A stretch of 57,233 nt of DNA, taken from the NCBI GenBank assembly GCA_018883075.1, contig VEQU01000007.1, positions 1-57,233 on the forward strand, given 5' to 3'. The notes under the pieces are model-generated. The model made no database searches. It was given only the letters and a program-made list of their open reading frames with translations, and had not been told where the DNA came from. How positions within the stretch are numbered: position 1 is the stretch's first letter; each line of letters starts with the position of its first letter. Shown here one piece after another: positions 46,298 to 56,565 of this stretch. The DNA is from Mycobacterium sp. GTDB taxonomy: Bacteria > Actinomycetota > Actinomycetes > Mycobacteriales > Mycobacteriaceae. The position numbers were made by a program, and so were the translations under genes.

Positions 46298-48676
46298 TTG
46301 GCCTCCAACCAGCCCCTGCTTGCTTCGCTTCGGGTGCTCGACCTCTGCGACGCGCACAGCGATGCCGTCACCCGGATGCTGGCCGACCTCGGTGCAGACG
46401 TCCTCAAGATCGAGCCCCCGGGGGGCAGCCCCGCGCGCTCGGAGCTTCCGTCCGTTGGCGGAGCCGGGATCCCGTTCGCGCTGAACAACGCCAACAAGCG
46501 CTCGGCCACGCTCGATCCGGCCAGCGAGCGTGACCGGCGCCGGCTGATCGAGCTGGCGGGCGAGGCCGACATCATCGTCGAGGGCGGCGGCGTCGAGGGC
46601 GGCGGATGCGCGCGCGCCTACGGAACGTCCGCCGAGGAACTGGCCGACCGGTTCGGCCACCTGGTCGCCATGTCGGTGACCGACTTCGGGACCACCGGCC
46701 CGCGAGCCTGCTGGCAGGCCACCGACCCGGTGCTGTTCGCCATGTCCACCGCACTGTCGCGTTCCGGTCCGACGGTCGGCACACCCGTATTGCCGCCGGA
46801 CGGTATCGCCTCGGCCACGGCTGCGGCTCAGGCCGTATGGGCGCTACTGGCCGCCTACTACAACCGGTTGCGCAGCGGTGTCGGTGATTACATCGACTTC
46901 GCCCGGTTCGACGCCGTGGTGCTTGCCCTCGATCCGCCGTTCGGCACCCAGGGACAGGCGGCGACGGCGCGGGTGCGTGGGGAGCGATGGCGGGGGCGGC
47001 CGAAGAACCAGGATTTGTATCCGATCTTCGCCTGCCGCGACGGTTATGTGCGGATCTGTGTGCTGTCTCCTCGGCAGTGGCACGGAATGCGGGCGTGGCT
47101 CGGAGAGCCCGAGCAGTTCGCCGACCCTCGCTTTGACAGCATCGCGGCACGAGTGCAGGCATTCGACGAACTCTCCCGCCTGATGGCCGCGTTGTTCGCC
47201 GATCAGACCATGGAGCAACTCGTCACCGATGGGCAGGAGCACGGTGTTCCGATCGCCGCGGTCATGACACCCTCGGCCGCGCTGGAGTCCGAGCACTTCG
47301 ACGCGGTGGGCGCGCTGACCGACGTCGAGCTTTCGCCCGGTGTCACAGCGAGTGTCCCGGTGGGGTACTGGGTCGTCGACGGTGAGCGGGCCGGATTCCG
47401 GACCCCCGCGCCCGCCCCGGGCGCCGACGACGCGCGGTGGCTGCGCCCGCAGTTCGCACCCGCCCCCAGCGGGGGTGCCGGGGGACGTCCGCTCGACGGC
47501 ATCCGGGTGGTCGACCTCGGCATCATCGTGGCCGGCGGCGAGCTCAGCCGGCTGTTCGCCGATCTCGGCGCCGACGTGATCAAAGTGGAGAGCAGTGCCT
47601 ACCCGGACGGTTTGCGGCAGAAGCGGGAGGGGCAGGCGATCAGCGAGGCCTTCGCCCGCGCGCACCGCAACAACCTGGCGCTAGGACTGGAACTGCGAAG
47701 CGCCGAGGGAACCCGGATCTTCGAACGTCTGGTGGCCTCGGCCGATACGGTGTTCGCCAACTTCAAGCCGGGAACACTCGGCTCCCTCGGCTTTCCCTAC
47801 GAACGGTTGCGGCAGATCAATCCTGCTCTGGTGCTCGCCGAGTCCAGCGCTTTCGGCGACACCGGACCGTGGAGCACCCGGATGGGATACGGGCCCCTGG
47901 TACGGGCCACGACCGGTGTGACCAGCTTGTGGACCGCGCCGGACCAGCAGGACACCGGCGGACGGCACCCGTTCTATGACGCCACGACGGTGTTTCCCGA
48001 CCATGTCGTCGGACGCATCAGCGCGATCGGCGCACTGGCCGCACTGATCCGCCGCAAGCGGGTGGGCGTCGGCGCGCGCATCCACGTCTCGCAGGCCGAG
48101 ACGGGGGTGAATCAACTCGCCACCCGATACGTCGTCCTGGCGGCGCAGGCCGGCCGCGCCGAGGTGATCGAGGATCCGACGAGACATCTTGTGCTGCCCT
48201 GCGCCGGCGATGACGAATGGTGCGTGGTGTCCCTGCGCGATGACCGGGACCGCACAGCGCTGTCGGCCGTGACGGGCGGCAGCGTGAACGGAGCCGACGA
48301 CGGCGACCTCGTGGCGGCTGCTCGGCTGTGGGTGACCCACCGCACCCCGATGCAGGCCGCCGAGATCCTGCAGGCGGCCGGAGTGCCGGCCGGGCCCATG
48401 CAACGCGCCGACGACGTGCTGCACGATCCGCACCTGCTGGCGCGTCAAGTTCTGACAGATATGTCGCACCCGTGTTTCGAGGTGGCGCTGCCGAGCGAGG
48501 CCGGCCCGGCCCGGTTCCGCAACATCCTGCCCGCCCCGCAGCGACCGGCCCCGCTGCCCGGCGCGGACACGCGGATCGTCTGCCGCGATGTCATCGGCCT
48601 CGACGAGGCCGACACCGAACGCCTTATCGCCGACGGTGTCCTGTTCGCCAACGCCAGTGAGGAAATTACGCAGTGA
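46298..48676 (+). CDS. Double-domain class III CoA-transferase (CaiB/BaiF), Rv1866-type
   Basis: This 792-residue protein is two family III CoA-transferase modules in a row. Module 1 starts LASLRVLDLCDAHSD...LADLGADVLKIEPPGG; module 2 starts near residue 400 (PLDGIRVVDLGIIVAGG...FADLGADVIKVESSAYPDG). Single-domain members form interlocked dimers, so the fusion may build a pseudo-dimer. It would move CoA between carboxylic acids. TTG 46298 is the apparent start, after a GGAAAGG RBS. It overlaps the aldehyde dehydrogenase by 4 bp (GTGA) and precedes a thiolase-like gene, suggesting one acyl-CoA pathway of unknown substrate. Confidence 0.9.
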   Translation: MASNQPLLASLRVLDLCDAHSDAVTRMLADLGADVLKIEPPGGSPARSELPSVGGAGIPFALNNANKRSATLDPASERDRRRLIELAGEADIIVEGGGVEGGGCARAYGTSAEELADRFGHLVAMSVTDFGTTGPRACWQATDPVLFAMSTALSRSGPTVGTPVLPPDGIASATAAAQAVWALLAAYYNRLRSGVGDYIDFARFDAVVLALDPPFGTQGQAATARVRGERWRGRPKNQDLYPIFACRDGYVRICVLSPRQWHGMRAWLGEPEQFADPRFDSIAARVQAFDELSRLMAALFADQTMEQLVTDGQEHGVPIAAVMTPSAALESEHFDAVGALTDVELSPGVTASVPVGYWVVDGERAGFRTPAPAPGADDARWLRPQFAPAPSGGAGGRPLDGIRVVDLGIIVAGGELSRLFADLGADVIKVESSAYPDGLRQKREGQAISEAFARAHRNNLALGLELRSAEGTRIFERLVASADTVFANFKPGTLGSLGFPYERLRQINPALVLAESSAFGDTGPWSTRMGYGPLVRATTGVTSLWTAPDQQDTGGRHPFYDATTVFPDHVVGRISAIGALAALIRRKRVGVGARIHVSQAETGVNQLATRYVVLAAQAGRAEVIEDPTRHLVLPCAGDDEWCVVSLRDDRDRTALSAVTGGSVNGADDGDLVAAARLWVTHRTPMQAAEILQAAGVPAGPMQRADDVLHDPHLLARQVLTDMSHPCFEVALPSEAGPARFRNILPAPQRPAPLPGADTRIVCRDVIGLDEADTERLIADGVLFANASEEITQ

Positions 48677-50127
48677 CCACAACCAGATCGACCACCACCA
48701 CCACCCCGCAGTTGTTCATCGACGGACAGTTCCGCGCGGCCGACAAGGCAGAACCGGTCCTGGAGGCGGCTACCGGGGAACTTCTCGGCGACGGCGCCAG
48801 TGCGACAAAGGCCGATATCGACGCCGCGGTGGCCGCCGCGCGCGCAGCCCTGCCGGAGTGGCGCGGTGCGTCCCCGGATCACCGCGCCGCGGTCCTCAAG
48901 GCTTTCGCCGGGGCGCTGCACCAACGCGCCGCCAGCACCAGCGAACTGGTTACCCGGGAGAACGGTATGCCGATGTCGCTGTCCGGCGCCGCGAACGGCC
49001 TGTTCCCGGCGGCTCTGCTGGGCTACTACGCGAAGCTGATCACCGAGACACCGATCGAGGAGATCCGGCCGAGCGCCACAGGGCACACCATCGTCCGCCG
49101 GGAACCCGTCGGCGTGGTAGCCGCCATCGTTCCCTGGAACTATCCGCAGGCCCTGGCGGCCTTCAAACTGGCACCTGCCCTGGCCGCCGGATGCACCGTC
49201 GTTCTTAAGGCGTCACCGGAGACCGCCTTGGATGCAATGGTTTTCGCCGAGGCCGCCCGAGAGGCGGGAATGCCCGCCGGGGTGCTCAACGTGGTGCCCG
49301 GGGGCGTGGAGGCCGGTTCTCACCTGGTGTCCCACCCCGGTGTGGACAAGGTGAGTTTCACCGGGTCGACAGCCGTCGGGCGGATCATCGGGGAGGTGTG
49401 CGGCCGGCTGCTGCGTCCGGTGACTCTGGAACTCGGCGGTAAATCGGCGGCGATCATCCTCGACGACGCCGATCTGAAAGCCACCATGCGGGGACTGCGC
49501 AACGTCTCTTTCGTCAACAACGGCCAGACCTGCTTCCTCGGGTCACGGATCCTCGCACCGCGGGCGCGCTACGAGGAGGTCGTCGATGCGCTCGCCGGAC
49601 TGGTCAACTCGATGACCGTGGGCGATCCGCTGGACACCGCCACCGATATCGGCCCGGTGGTCAGCGCTCGGCAGCGCGATCGGGTCCTCGGCTACATCGA
49701 GGCCGGCAAGAGCAGCGGCGCGCGCCTGGTCGCTGGCGGCGGTATCCCCAGGGGCCACAGCCGCGGCTGGTTCGTCGCGCCCACCGTCTTCGCCGACGTC
49801 GACAACTCCGACCGCATCGCCCAGGAGGAGATCTTCGGCCCGGTACTCGCCGTCATTCCCTACGACAGCGACCGGCAGGCGATCGAGTTGGCTAATGACA
49901 GCGAGTTCGGCCTGGCTGGAACGGTGTGGTCCACCGACACCGAGCGGGCCACCGAGGTCGCGCGGGAGATCCGGACCGGAACCGTCGGGGTCAACGACTA
50001 CCAACTCGACGTGAACGCGCCGTTCGGAGGAGTCAAGGCCAGCGGGATCGGCCGAGAGCTCGGACCCGAGGGGCTCGAGGAGTTCTTCAGCCTCAAGTCC
50101 ATCTACCGGGTGGGCGATCCGTCGTAG
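48673..50127 (+). CDS. NAD(P)-dependent aldehyde dehydrogenase
   Basis: This 484-residue enzyme belongs to the aldehyde dehydrogenase superfamily: PWNYPQALAAFKLAPALAAG (N169-type region), FTGSTAVGRIIGE (cofactor), the base Glu in LELGGKSAAI and the nucleophilic Cys in NNGQTCFLGSRIL. It oxidises an aldehyde to an acid, which the adjacent CoA-transferase could activate. The GTG start at 48673 sits in a GTGA overlap with the CoA-transferase stop. The thiolase-like gene follows by 51 bp. I do not recall an ALDH in this position in M. tuberculosis, where Rv1866 and Rv1867 are neighbours. Confidence 0.93.
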   Translation: MTTTRSTTTTTPQLFIDGQFRAADKAEPVLEAATGELLGDGASATKADIDAAVAAARAALPEWRGASPDHRAAVLKAFAGALHQRAASTSELVTRENGMPMSLSGAANGLFPAALLGYYAKLITETPIEEIRPSATGHTIVRREPVGVVAAIVPWNYPQALAAFKLAPALAAGCTVVLKASPETALDAMVFAEAAREAGMPAGVLNVVPGGVEAGSHLVSHPGVDKVSFTGSTAVGRIIGEVCGRLLRPVTLELGGKSAAIILDDADLKATMRGLRNVSFVNNGQTCFLGSRILAPRARYEEVVDALAGLVNSMTVGDPLDTATDIGPVVSARQRDRVLGYIEAGKSSGARLVAGGGIPRGHSRGWFVAPTVFADVDNSDRIAQEEIFGPVLAVIPYDSDRQAIELANDSEFGLAGTVWSTDTERATEVAREIRTGTVGVNDYQLDVNAPFGGVKASGIGRELGPEGLEEFFSLKSIYRVGDPS

Positions 50128-50178
50128 CGGTCTCTCCGGATTCCGCGATGCTAGGTTGGCACGCGCCACGAGGAGGGA

Positions 50179-51651
50179 GTGTCGATGGACCTTGACCCCA
50201 GAACGCCGATCATCATCGGGGTCGGGCAGGTCAATCAACGCGACGAGAGTCCCGACACCGAACCGGTCGACCTGATGGCCTCGGCCGCACGTGAGGCGGC
50301 GGACCCGCGAGTGCTCGAAGCGGTCGACTCCATCCGGGTGGTCAATCTCCTGTCCTGGCGCTACCGGGATCCGGGACGGCTTCTCGGCATGCGCATCGGA
50401 GCGCCCGAGGCCGCGACGCAGTACACCGGTATCGGCGGAAACACTCCGCAGTCGCTGATCAACCAGACCTGTCTGGACATCGCCGCGGGCCGTGCCGATC
50501 TGGTCCTGCTGGCGGGCGGTGAGACCTGGCGGACGCGGATGCGACTGCGCGCCAGGGGGATCCGGCCGGACTGGACCAAACAGGAGGATTCGGTCCCCGT
50601 CCCGCCGGGCGCGGGGGCCGACGTGCCGATGGCTGGTCCGGCCGAGGACCGCATCGGGCTCGACCGCCCGTCGTTCGTCTATCCGCTCTTCGAGCAGGCA
50701 CTGCGGATCGCCGCCGGAGAGTCACTGGACGATCACCAGCGCCGTATCGGCGAGTTGTGGGCCGGTTTCAGTGCGGTCGCGGCGGCCAACCCGCACGCCT
50801 GGGTCCGCGACGCGGTCTGTGCAGATGAGATCGCGCAGCCGTCCGCCGGCAACCGGATGATCAGCTGGCCGTACCCGAAGCTGATGAACTCGAACAACAT
50901 GGTGGATCAGGCCGCCGCCGTGGTGCTGTGCTCCGTCGAGAAGGCGCAGTACCTGCAGATCCCGTCGGACACCTGGGTGTTCCCGCATGCCGGCGCGGAC
51001 TCGCACGACACCTACGCCGTGGCCGAACGCGATGAGCTGCACCGCTCGCCGGCCATCCGTATCGGAGGCCGGCGGACGCTGGAACTGGCGGGCCTGGGCG
51101 TCGACGATCTCGACCACGTCGACCTGTACTCGTGCTTCCCATCCGCCGTTGAGGTCGCGGCCCGCGAGCTGGGACTGGGCACAGATCGCCGGCTCACCGT
51201 CACCGGCGGGCTGACCTTCGCCGGCGGCCCGTGGAACAACTACGTCATGCACTCCATCGCCACGATGACCGAGGTGCTGCGCAGCAGCCCCGGTACCCGC
51301 GGTCTGGTCAGCGCCAACGGCGGGTATCTGACCAAGCACAGCTTCGGGGTGTACAGCACCACTCCACCGGCCGGGCCGTTCCGGTGGGAGGACGTTCAGG
51401 ATGAGGTCGACCGCGAGCCGACGCGCACGGCCCATGTGGAGTGGGAGGGTGTCGGATCGGTCGAATCCTGGACGGTTCCGTTCGACCGGGACGGCAAGGC
51501 CGAGAAAGCCTTCGTGGCGGTCCGGACGCCCGACGGCGGCAGGACGCTTGCGCTGATCGAGGACCCGGGCGCGGCGGCCGCCACGGTGGGGGTTGACATC
51601 GCCGGCGCTGCGGTCCGGGTGAGCGCCGATGGGCGGGCTGTCCTGGCCTGA
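50179..51651 (+). CDS. Thiolase-like protein type 1 (Rv1867-type), without visible catalytic Cys
   Basis: This 490-residue protein is labelled acetyl-CoA acetyltransferase in many genomes. It has the thiolase fold and the mycobacterial TLP1 layout, including an extra C-terminal domain (~395-490; EPTRTAHVEWEGVGSVESW). At the site where true thiolases have the nucleophilic Cys it reads GGNTPQSLINQ, and the late CxG motif is replaced around SANGGYLTKHSFGVYST. Thus it probably does not make or break acyl-CoA by the normal route; it could bind an acyl-CoA ligand. It is the third gene of the CoA-transferase/ALDH unit. GTG 50179 and ATG 50185 are possible starts. Confidence 0.85.
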   Translation: MSMDLDPRTPIIIGVGQVNQRDESPDTEPVDLMASAAREAADPRVLEAVDSIRVVNLLSWRYRDPGRLLGMRIGAPEAATQYTGIGGNTPQSLINQTCLDIAAGRADLVLLAGGETWRTRMRLRARGIRPDWTKQEDSVPVPPGAGADVPMAGPAEDRIGLDRPSFVYPLFEQALRIAAGESLDDHQRRIGELWAGFSAVAAANPHAWVRDAVCADEIAQPSAGNRMISWPYPKLMNSNNMVDQAAAVVLCSVEKAQYLQIPSDTWVFPHAGADSHDTYAVAERDELHRSPAIRIGGRRTLELAGLGVDDLDHVDLYSCFPSAVEVAARELGLGTDRRLTVTGGLTFAGGPWNNYVMHSIATMTEVLRSSPGTRGLVSANGGYLTKHSFGVYSTTPPAGPFRWEDVQDEVDREPTRTAHVEWEGVGSVESWTVPFDRDGKAEKAFVAVRTPDGGRTLALIEDPGAAAATVGVDIAGAAVRVSADGRAVLA

Positions 51652-51687
51652 CCGGGCTTGGGCCCGAAGCATACGGGTACCCAACGC

Positions 51688-51723
51688 AGCAGGCCTGCCA
51701 CCAGGTGAGGTGACAGGCCTGCT
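51688..51723. terminator. Bidirectional hairpin terminator between thiolase-like gene and antigen 85 gene
   Basis: AGCAGGCCTGCCACC (51688-51702) and GGTGACAGGCCTGCT (51709-51723) form a 15-bp stem with one mismatch around a 6-nt loop. It lies exactly between convergent genes ending at 51651 and 51737. There is no T-run, as is usual in mycobacterial terminators. Confidence 0.75.
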
Positions 51724-51736
51724 GGTTAGCGGATAC

Positions 51737-52768
<1,032 letters not shown>

Positions 52769-52911
52769 TCAGCGGTCAATTGCTGTGCGTCGGTAGTCAA
52801 GCACCGCATGTTGGTGGCGGCAGGTACCCGATACGGTGTGCCAAGTCGCAGTTGGGCAACGATCGGGTCACACGAGCGGGACGCGCCGGCCGTGACCTTG
52901 CTGTGATGTGG

Positions 52912-54339
52912 TCAGGAAGGTTCCGGGTTGGCCGCGGTCACTTTGCCAGTACGGTTGGCCACCGCCTCGCGAGCGCGCTCACGCCGCTCGTCGATCGCAT
53001 GACTCAAATCCTGTAGTAGCTCCGGTTTGCGAAAAGCCAACTGCTCCACGGCGTCCCGCTCTATCTCGATCGCTGTCACCTCACCGATCGCGTAGGCGCT
53101 GCCCACGACGGGCTCGCGGGTCAGCGCCGTCTGGCCGATGAAGTCCCCTTGATGCATGGTGCCGATCGGAACGACGGCGCCGTCCTCGCCGGCTACGACA
53201 AGCCGAACACGGCCCTTGACGATGAACGACATTGCGGCTGGCACATCGCCGCTCTTCTGCATCGCTTCCTCGGTGCCGTAGCGGACCACCCGCACGTGGG
53301 GCAGCAGCTCCTCCATATCGGTGCCGCTGATACGCAATACGGGTGCGATGGTGCGCAGCGCCTTGAGTCGCCGTTCCGGCGACGAGAAATGGTCCTCGAT
53401 GCCGTCGAGCGACAGGCCGGCCCGTCGGGATGCGTACCAGAGCCAGCGCTGGAACGTCGATCGTGCAGCGACGTCGTCGGCGGGGGAGCGCATCGGGATG
53501 GTGACGGTGTACTCGGTGCTGGAGGTCGCAGTGGCGATCGGACGCCCCTCAGAGTGCAACTGTGGCAGATCGTCGGCGACGTCGATGAGCAGTGCGCACA
53601 CCTCGTCGGGGGGGTCAGACCCGGCGAACTTGGCGCTCACGGTGATGGTGTGACCGCCGGGCGGGCGGCTGAGGTTGGCGAACGCCTGGCCGGCCAGAAC
53701 AGAGTTCGGGATGATCTCCGTGCCGCTGCCGGTGTTGATGTGGGTCGCACGCCAGTTCACCTCGACCACGCGGCCGCGTGCCGACGTGGTGTCTACCCAG
53801 TCGCCGATCTGGAACGGCTGCTCGAACAGCAGCAGCAGGCCAGAGATGATCTGGCCCACCGAGTTCTGCAGTGTCAGGCCCAACACGATCGAACTGACGC
53901 CGAGCGCGGTGAACAGTCCGCCGACGTTGGCACCCCAGACGTAGGCCAGGATGATCGCCAGTCCCACCGCGATGATCACGAACCGCGCTACGTCGATGAA
54001 GATCGTCGGCAGCCGACTGCGCCAGCTTCCCGATGGCGCCGAGGCGAACACGGTGGCGTTGACGCCCGACAGTGCCATCACCAGGACGAAGAAGCCGAGC
54101 ACGGTCGACACGATCCGCACACCGGTGGCGTCCACGGAGATATCGGTGGTGTGGACGAGCAGCAGTAGGAACGCACCCAGTGGAACGATGAAAGTGCGCA
54201 GCAGGGCCACCGGCCGGGCCAGCACACTCGCGCGTCGCGCCAGCGCATGCTGCAGTTCGGTGAGGACCACCACGACGATCGGCAGGCCCACCGCGACGAT
54301 CACCGACCAGTAGAACCAGGGTGCCGAGAAGACGCTCAT
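52912..54339 (-). CDS. MscS-type mechanosensitive channel with C-terminal cyclic-nucleotide-binding-like domain (Rv2434c-type)
   Basis: This 475-residue protein has four to five helices (~8-30, 45-66, 73-95, 110-135), then the MscS core (GLTLQNSVGQIISGLLLLFE, PFQIGDWVDT, the beta domain with NWRATHINTGSGTEIIPNS), and a C-terminal CNB-like domain (~330-450; KSGDVPAAMSFIVKGRVRLV, GDFIGQTALTREPVVGSAYA). The channel gates on tension; the CNB domain could couple it to cAMP. The phosphate-cassette Glu and Arg of classical CNB domains are replaced (GQ for GE; no Arg before SA). Its ATG (54339) overlaps the cyclase stop in ATGA. Longer in-frame upstream sequence is cyclase antiphase and rejected. Confidence 0.92.
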   Translation of the reverse strand: MSVFSAPWFYWSVIVAVGLPIVVVVLTELQHALARRASVLARPVALLRTFIVPLGAFLLLLVHTTDISVDATGVRIVSTVLGFFVLVMALSGVNATVFASAPSGSWRSRLPTIFIDVARFVIIAVGLAIILAYVWGANVGGLFTALGVSSIVLGLTLQNSVGQIISGLLLLFEQPFQIGDWVDTTSARGRVVEVNWRATHINTGSGTEIIPNSVLAGQAFANLSRPPGGHTITVSAKFAGSDPPDEVCALLIDVADDLPQLHSEGRPIATATSSTEYTVTIPMRSPADDVAARSTFQRWLWYASRRAGLSLDGIEDHFSSPERRLKALRTIAPVLRISGTDMEELLPHVRVVRYGTEEAMQKSGDVPAAMSFIVKGRVRLVVAGEDGAVVPIGTMHQGDFIGQTALTREPVVGSAYAIGEVTAIEIERDAVEQLAFRKPELLQDLSHAIDERRERAREAVANRTGKVTAANPEPS

Positions 54340-56522
54340 GTGCGTTCCTCCGACAGCCGCCAAGCGGGCTCCTCGCGGTCGCCGACGGTGACGGTTCCGG
54401 CCTGCGTGTAGTTGCGCGTGTCCCGGGTGGCCTCGTAGACCTCCTCGGTGACATAGATGCCTGGCTGGGCCGGACCGCGCCGCATCGCCGAGGCCAGGTG
54501 GACCGCCCCGCCCCACAGGTCGTACACCAGGCCGGCCCGGCCGACCAGGCCGCTGGTGACCGTTCCGGTGTCGATACCCGCGCGCAGTGCAAGCTCGTGC
54601 CCCGTCTCCGCGTTGAGCCGGTCGACGATCTTCTGGATTTCGAGGGCGAAGTCGACGGTGCGGTGGATGTTGTCGAGGCGTGGCACCGTAAGCCCGCAAC
54701 TGGCCAGGTAGCCGTTATGGGTGTTGCGCACGCGCTCGACGCCGTGGTTTTCCGCCGCGGCGTCGAACTGCCGCGCCAGTTTGTTGATGATCTCCAGCGA
54801 CTCCTCTGGGCCGAGGTCCTTGGTCAGCTCGTCGAGTCCGATGAGATCGGCGAAGATGACCGTGACATCCTGATGCTCCTCGGCGATCGCCTCCTCGCCG
54901 TCGCGGTAGCGTTCGACCACTGACTCGGGCATCAGCGACAGCAGGAGCCGCTCATTCTCCTTGCGCTGTTCGGTGAGCAGTTGATCCTTGATCGAGAGAT
55001 TGCGGCTCATCTCGTTGAACGTGACAGTGAGATCGCCGAACTCGTCGCGGGAGTCCACCGGCAGCGTGACGTCGTAGTTTCCGGTGCTGATCTGCTCGGC
55101 GCCCTTCTCGAGCCGTCTGATCGGCCGCACGAAGAACCGGGCCCACAGCATCGCGGCGATGACGGCCGCGAAGATGATGGCCGCGGTGGAGCGGACCAGG
55201 CGGTGGGCGAAATTTCGTTCCGGCGCGAACGCCTCGTCGGAGTCGATCGAGGCAACCAGCACCCAGTCGAGGTCCTTGAGATTCAGCGGTCCATAGGCCT
55301 GCAGGGCGCGATTTCCGAGATAGTCGGTGGCGATCAACGTTCCGGTCTCGCCGCGCTGTGCAGCCTCGGTGGCTTTGGTGCCGACCGGCTGCACCAGCAC
55401 GGTGGTGCCCTGCTTGATCGCCTTGTCGGCGACTTCCGGTGTGGTACCCGCGTCGATCACGTCGCGCCGGTAGGCGTCCTGGTCTTCGAGGAACAGTCGT
55501 GAGTCCGACCGCATGAGGTCGTCGCTGCCGATCACGAAGGACTCGCCGGTACTGCCCATACCGGCCTGCTCCCAACGCCGGTTGGCCGTCATCAGGTTGG
55601 TGAGGATGGATGCCGGGTACTCGACCGCCATGACACCGGCGGCACGGCCGGGCGGCCCGATCGGCACCAGCATCCATGCCGTCGGCTGGCCTGCGGGCAG
55701 ATAATCGGCGAAGTCGGTGGTGTCGACGTAGTCGATGTCGTTGGACGCCATGGCCTTGCGGAACGCGTCCGGCAGCTTCCCCTCGCCGCGATACGGTCCG
55801 GTCAGCACATTGGTTCCGAGTTCGACGCCTTTGTAGGCGCTGTACACCACATCACCGCGGGCGTTGATCAGGTACGCGTCGCGGAACCCCATGCGGGTGA
55901 CGATCTCGCGAAAGTACTGGTTGTAGCGGGCGTTCGCGGCCGACCAGGGGCTGCCGTCGCGCGCGTCGTCGACGCGGACCGCTTTGTCCCGATCGGCGAA
56001 CGGGACGGTATATCGCGACTGGAGGTACCGGGCGGCGACGGAGGTCGGGATCAGTGCGCCGATGTCGAGTCGGCCGTCGTCCGCTCCACGGAACCGGGTG
56101 TTGTAGTAGTCGGTGAGCGCCCTGCTCTGCCCGGGGTCGATCGTCTCGGTGCCGAGTTGGTCGAAGGCGGTGCTGAACGCTCCCAGGGCGCCGGCGACGG
56201 TCTCACCGCGGGAGAAGATCACCAGGGAGGAGTTGAGGTCGGCGAGGCCCAGCTCCAAGACCCGGGTCTGGGATTCCCGGATTCCGGTCAGGCGCTCGAA
56301 AACCGACTCGCGCAGCGATGAGCGTCCTGAGCTGAAACCGATGGCCCCGACGATGGCGGTGGCGAGCACACTCATCGTCAGCAGCATGAGCAACAGCTTC
56401 GACTGGATGCTCACCCGCTCCAGGAGGCTGCGCTTGGCCCGGCGACGGCGGAGCCGCTCGGCGAGCACCGACCGGCTCTGCGGTGGGTTCGCGTCGTCGG
56501 CGGTCTCGGGCGGAGCCGGCAT
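54336..56522 (-). CDS. Receptor-type class III nucleotidyl cyclase with dCache and HAMP domains (Rv2435c-type)
   Basis: This 728-residue membrane protein has TM1 at ~40-65, a large extracytoplasmic region to ~400 that looks like a double Cache sensor (RDAYLINARGDVVYSAYKGV), TM2 at ~405-425, HAMP (~425-480), and a C-terminal class III cyclase. In the cyclase only the first metal Asp, D559 (FADLIG), is canonical. At the second metal position, 44 residues on, N603 stands (VRNTHNGYLA); the transition-state Asn and Arg are H675 and A679. So normal two-metal catalysis is doubtful. The gene is first in a translationally coupled unit with the MscS/CNB channel gene, and 43 bp divergent from the DUF1810 gene. 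Confidence 0.93.
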   Translation of the reverse strand: MPAPPETADDANPPQSRSVLAERLRRRRAKRSLLERVSIQSKLLLMLLTMSVLATAIVGAIGFSSGRSSLRESVFERLTGIRESQTRVLELGLADLNSSLVIFSRGETVAGALGAFSTAFDQLGTETIDPGQSRALTDYYNTRFRGADDGRLDIGALIPTSVAARYLQSRYTVPFADRDKAVRVDDARDGSPWSAANARYNQYFREIVTRMGFRDAYLINARGDVVYSAYKGVELGTNVLTGPYRGEGKLPDAFRKAMASNDIDYVDTTDFADYLPAGQPTAWMLVPIGPPGRAAGVMAVEYPASILTNLMTANRRWEQAGMGSTGESFVIGSDDLMRSDSRLFLEDQDAYRRDVIDAGTTPEVADKAIKQGTTVLVQPVGTKATEAAQRGETGTLIATDYLGNRALQAYGPLNLKDLDWVLVASIDSDEAFAPERNFAHRLVRSTAAIIFAAVIAAMLWARFFVRPIRRLEKGAEQISTGNYDVTLPVDSRDEFGDLTVTFNEMSRNLSIKDQLLTEQRKENERLLLSLMPESVVERYRDGEEAIAEEHQDVTVIFADLIGLDELTKDLGPEESLEIINKLARQFDAAAENHGVERVRNTHNGYLASCGLTVPRLDNIHRTVDFALEIQKIVDRLNAETGHELALRAGIDTGTVTSGLVGRAGLVYDLWGGAVHLASAMRRGPAQPGIYVTEEVYEATRDTRNYTQAGTVTVGDREEPAWRLSEERT

Positions 56523-56565
56523 CGGGTTCCCTTTCGTTGACAGCAGCGAGGGTAACTTGTCGTCA

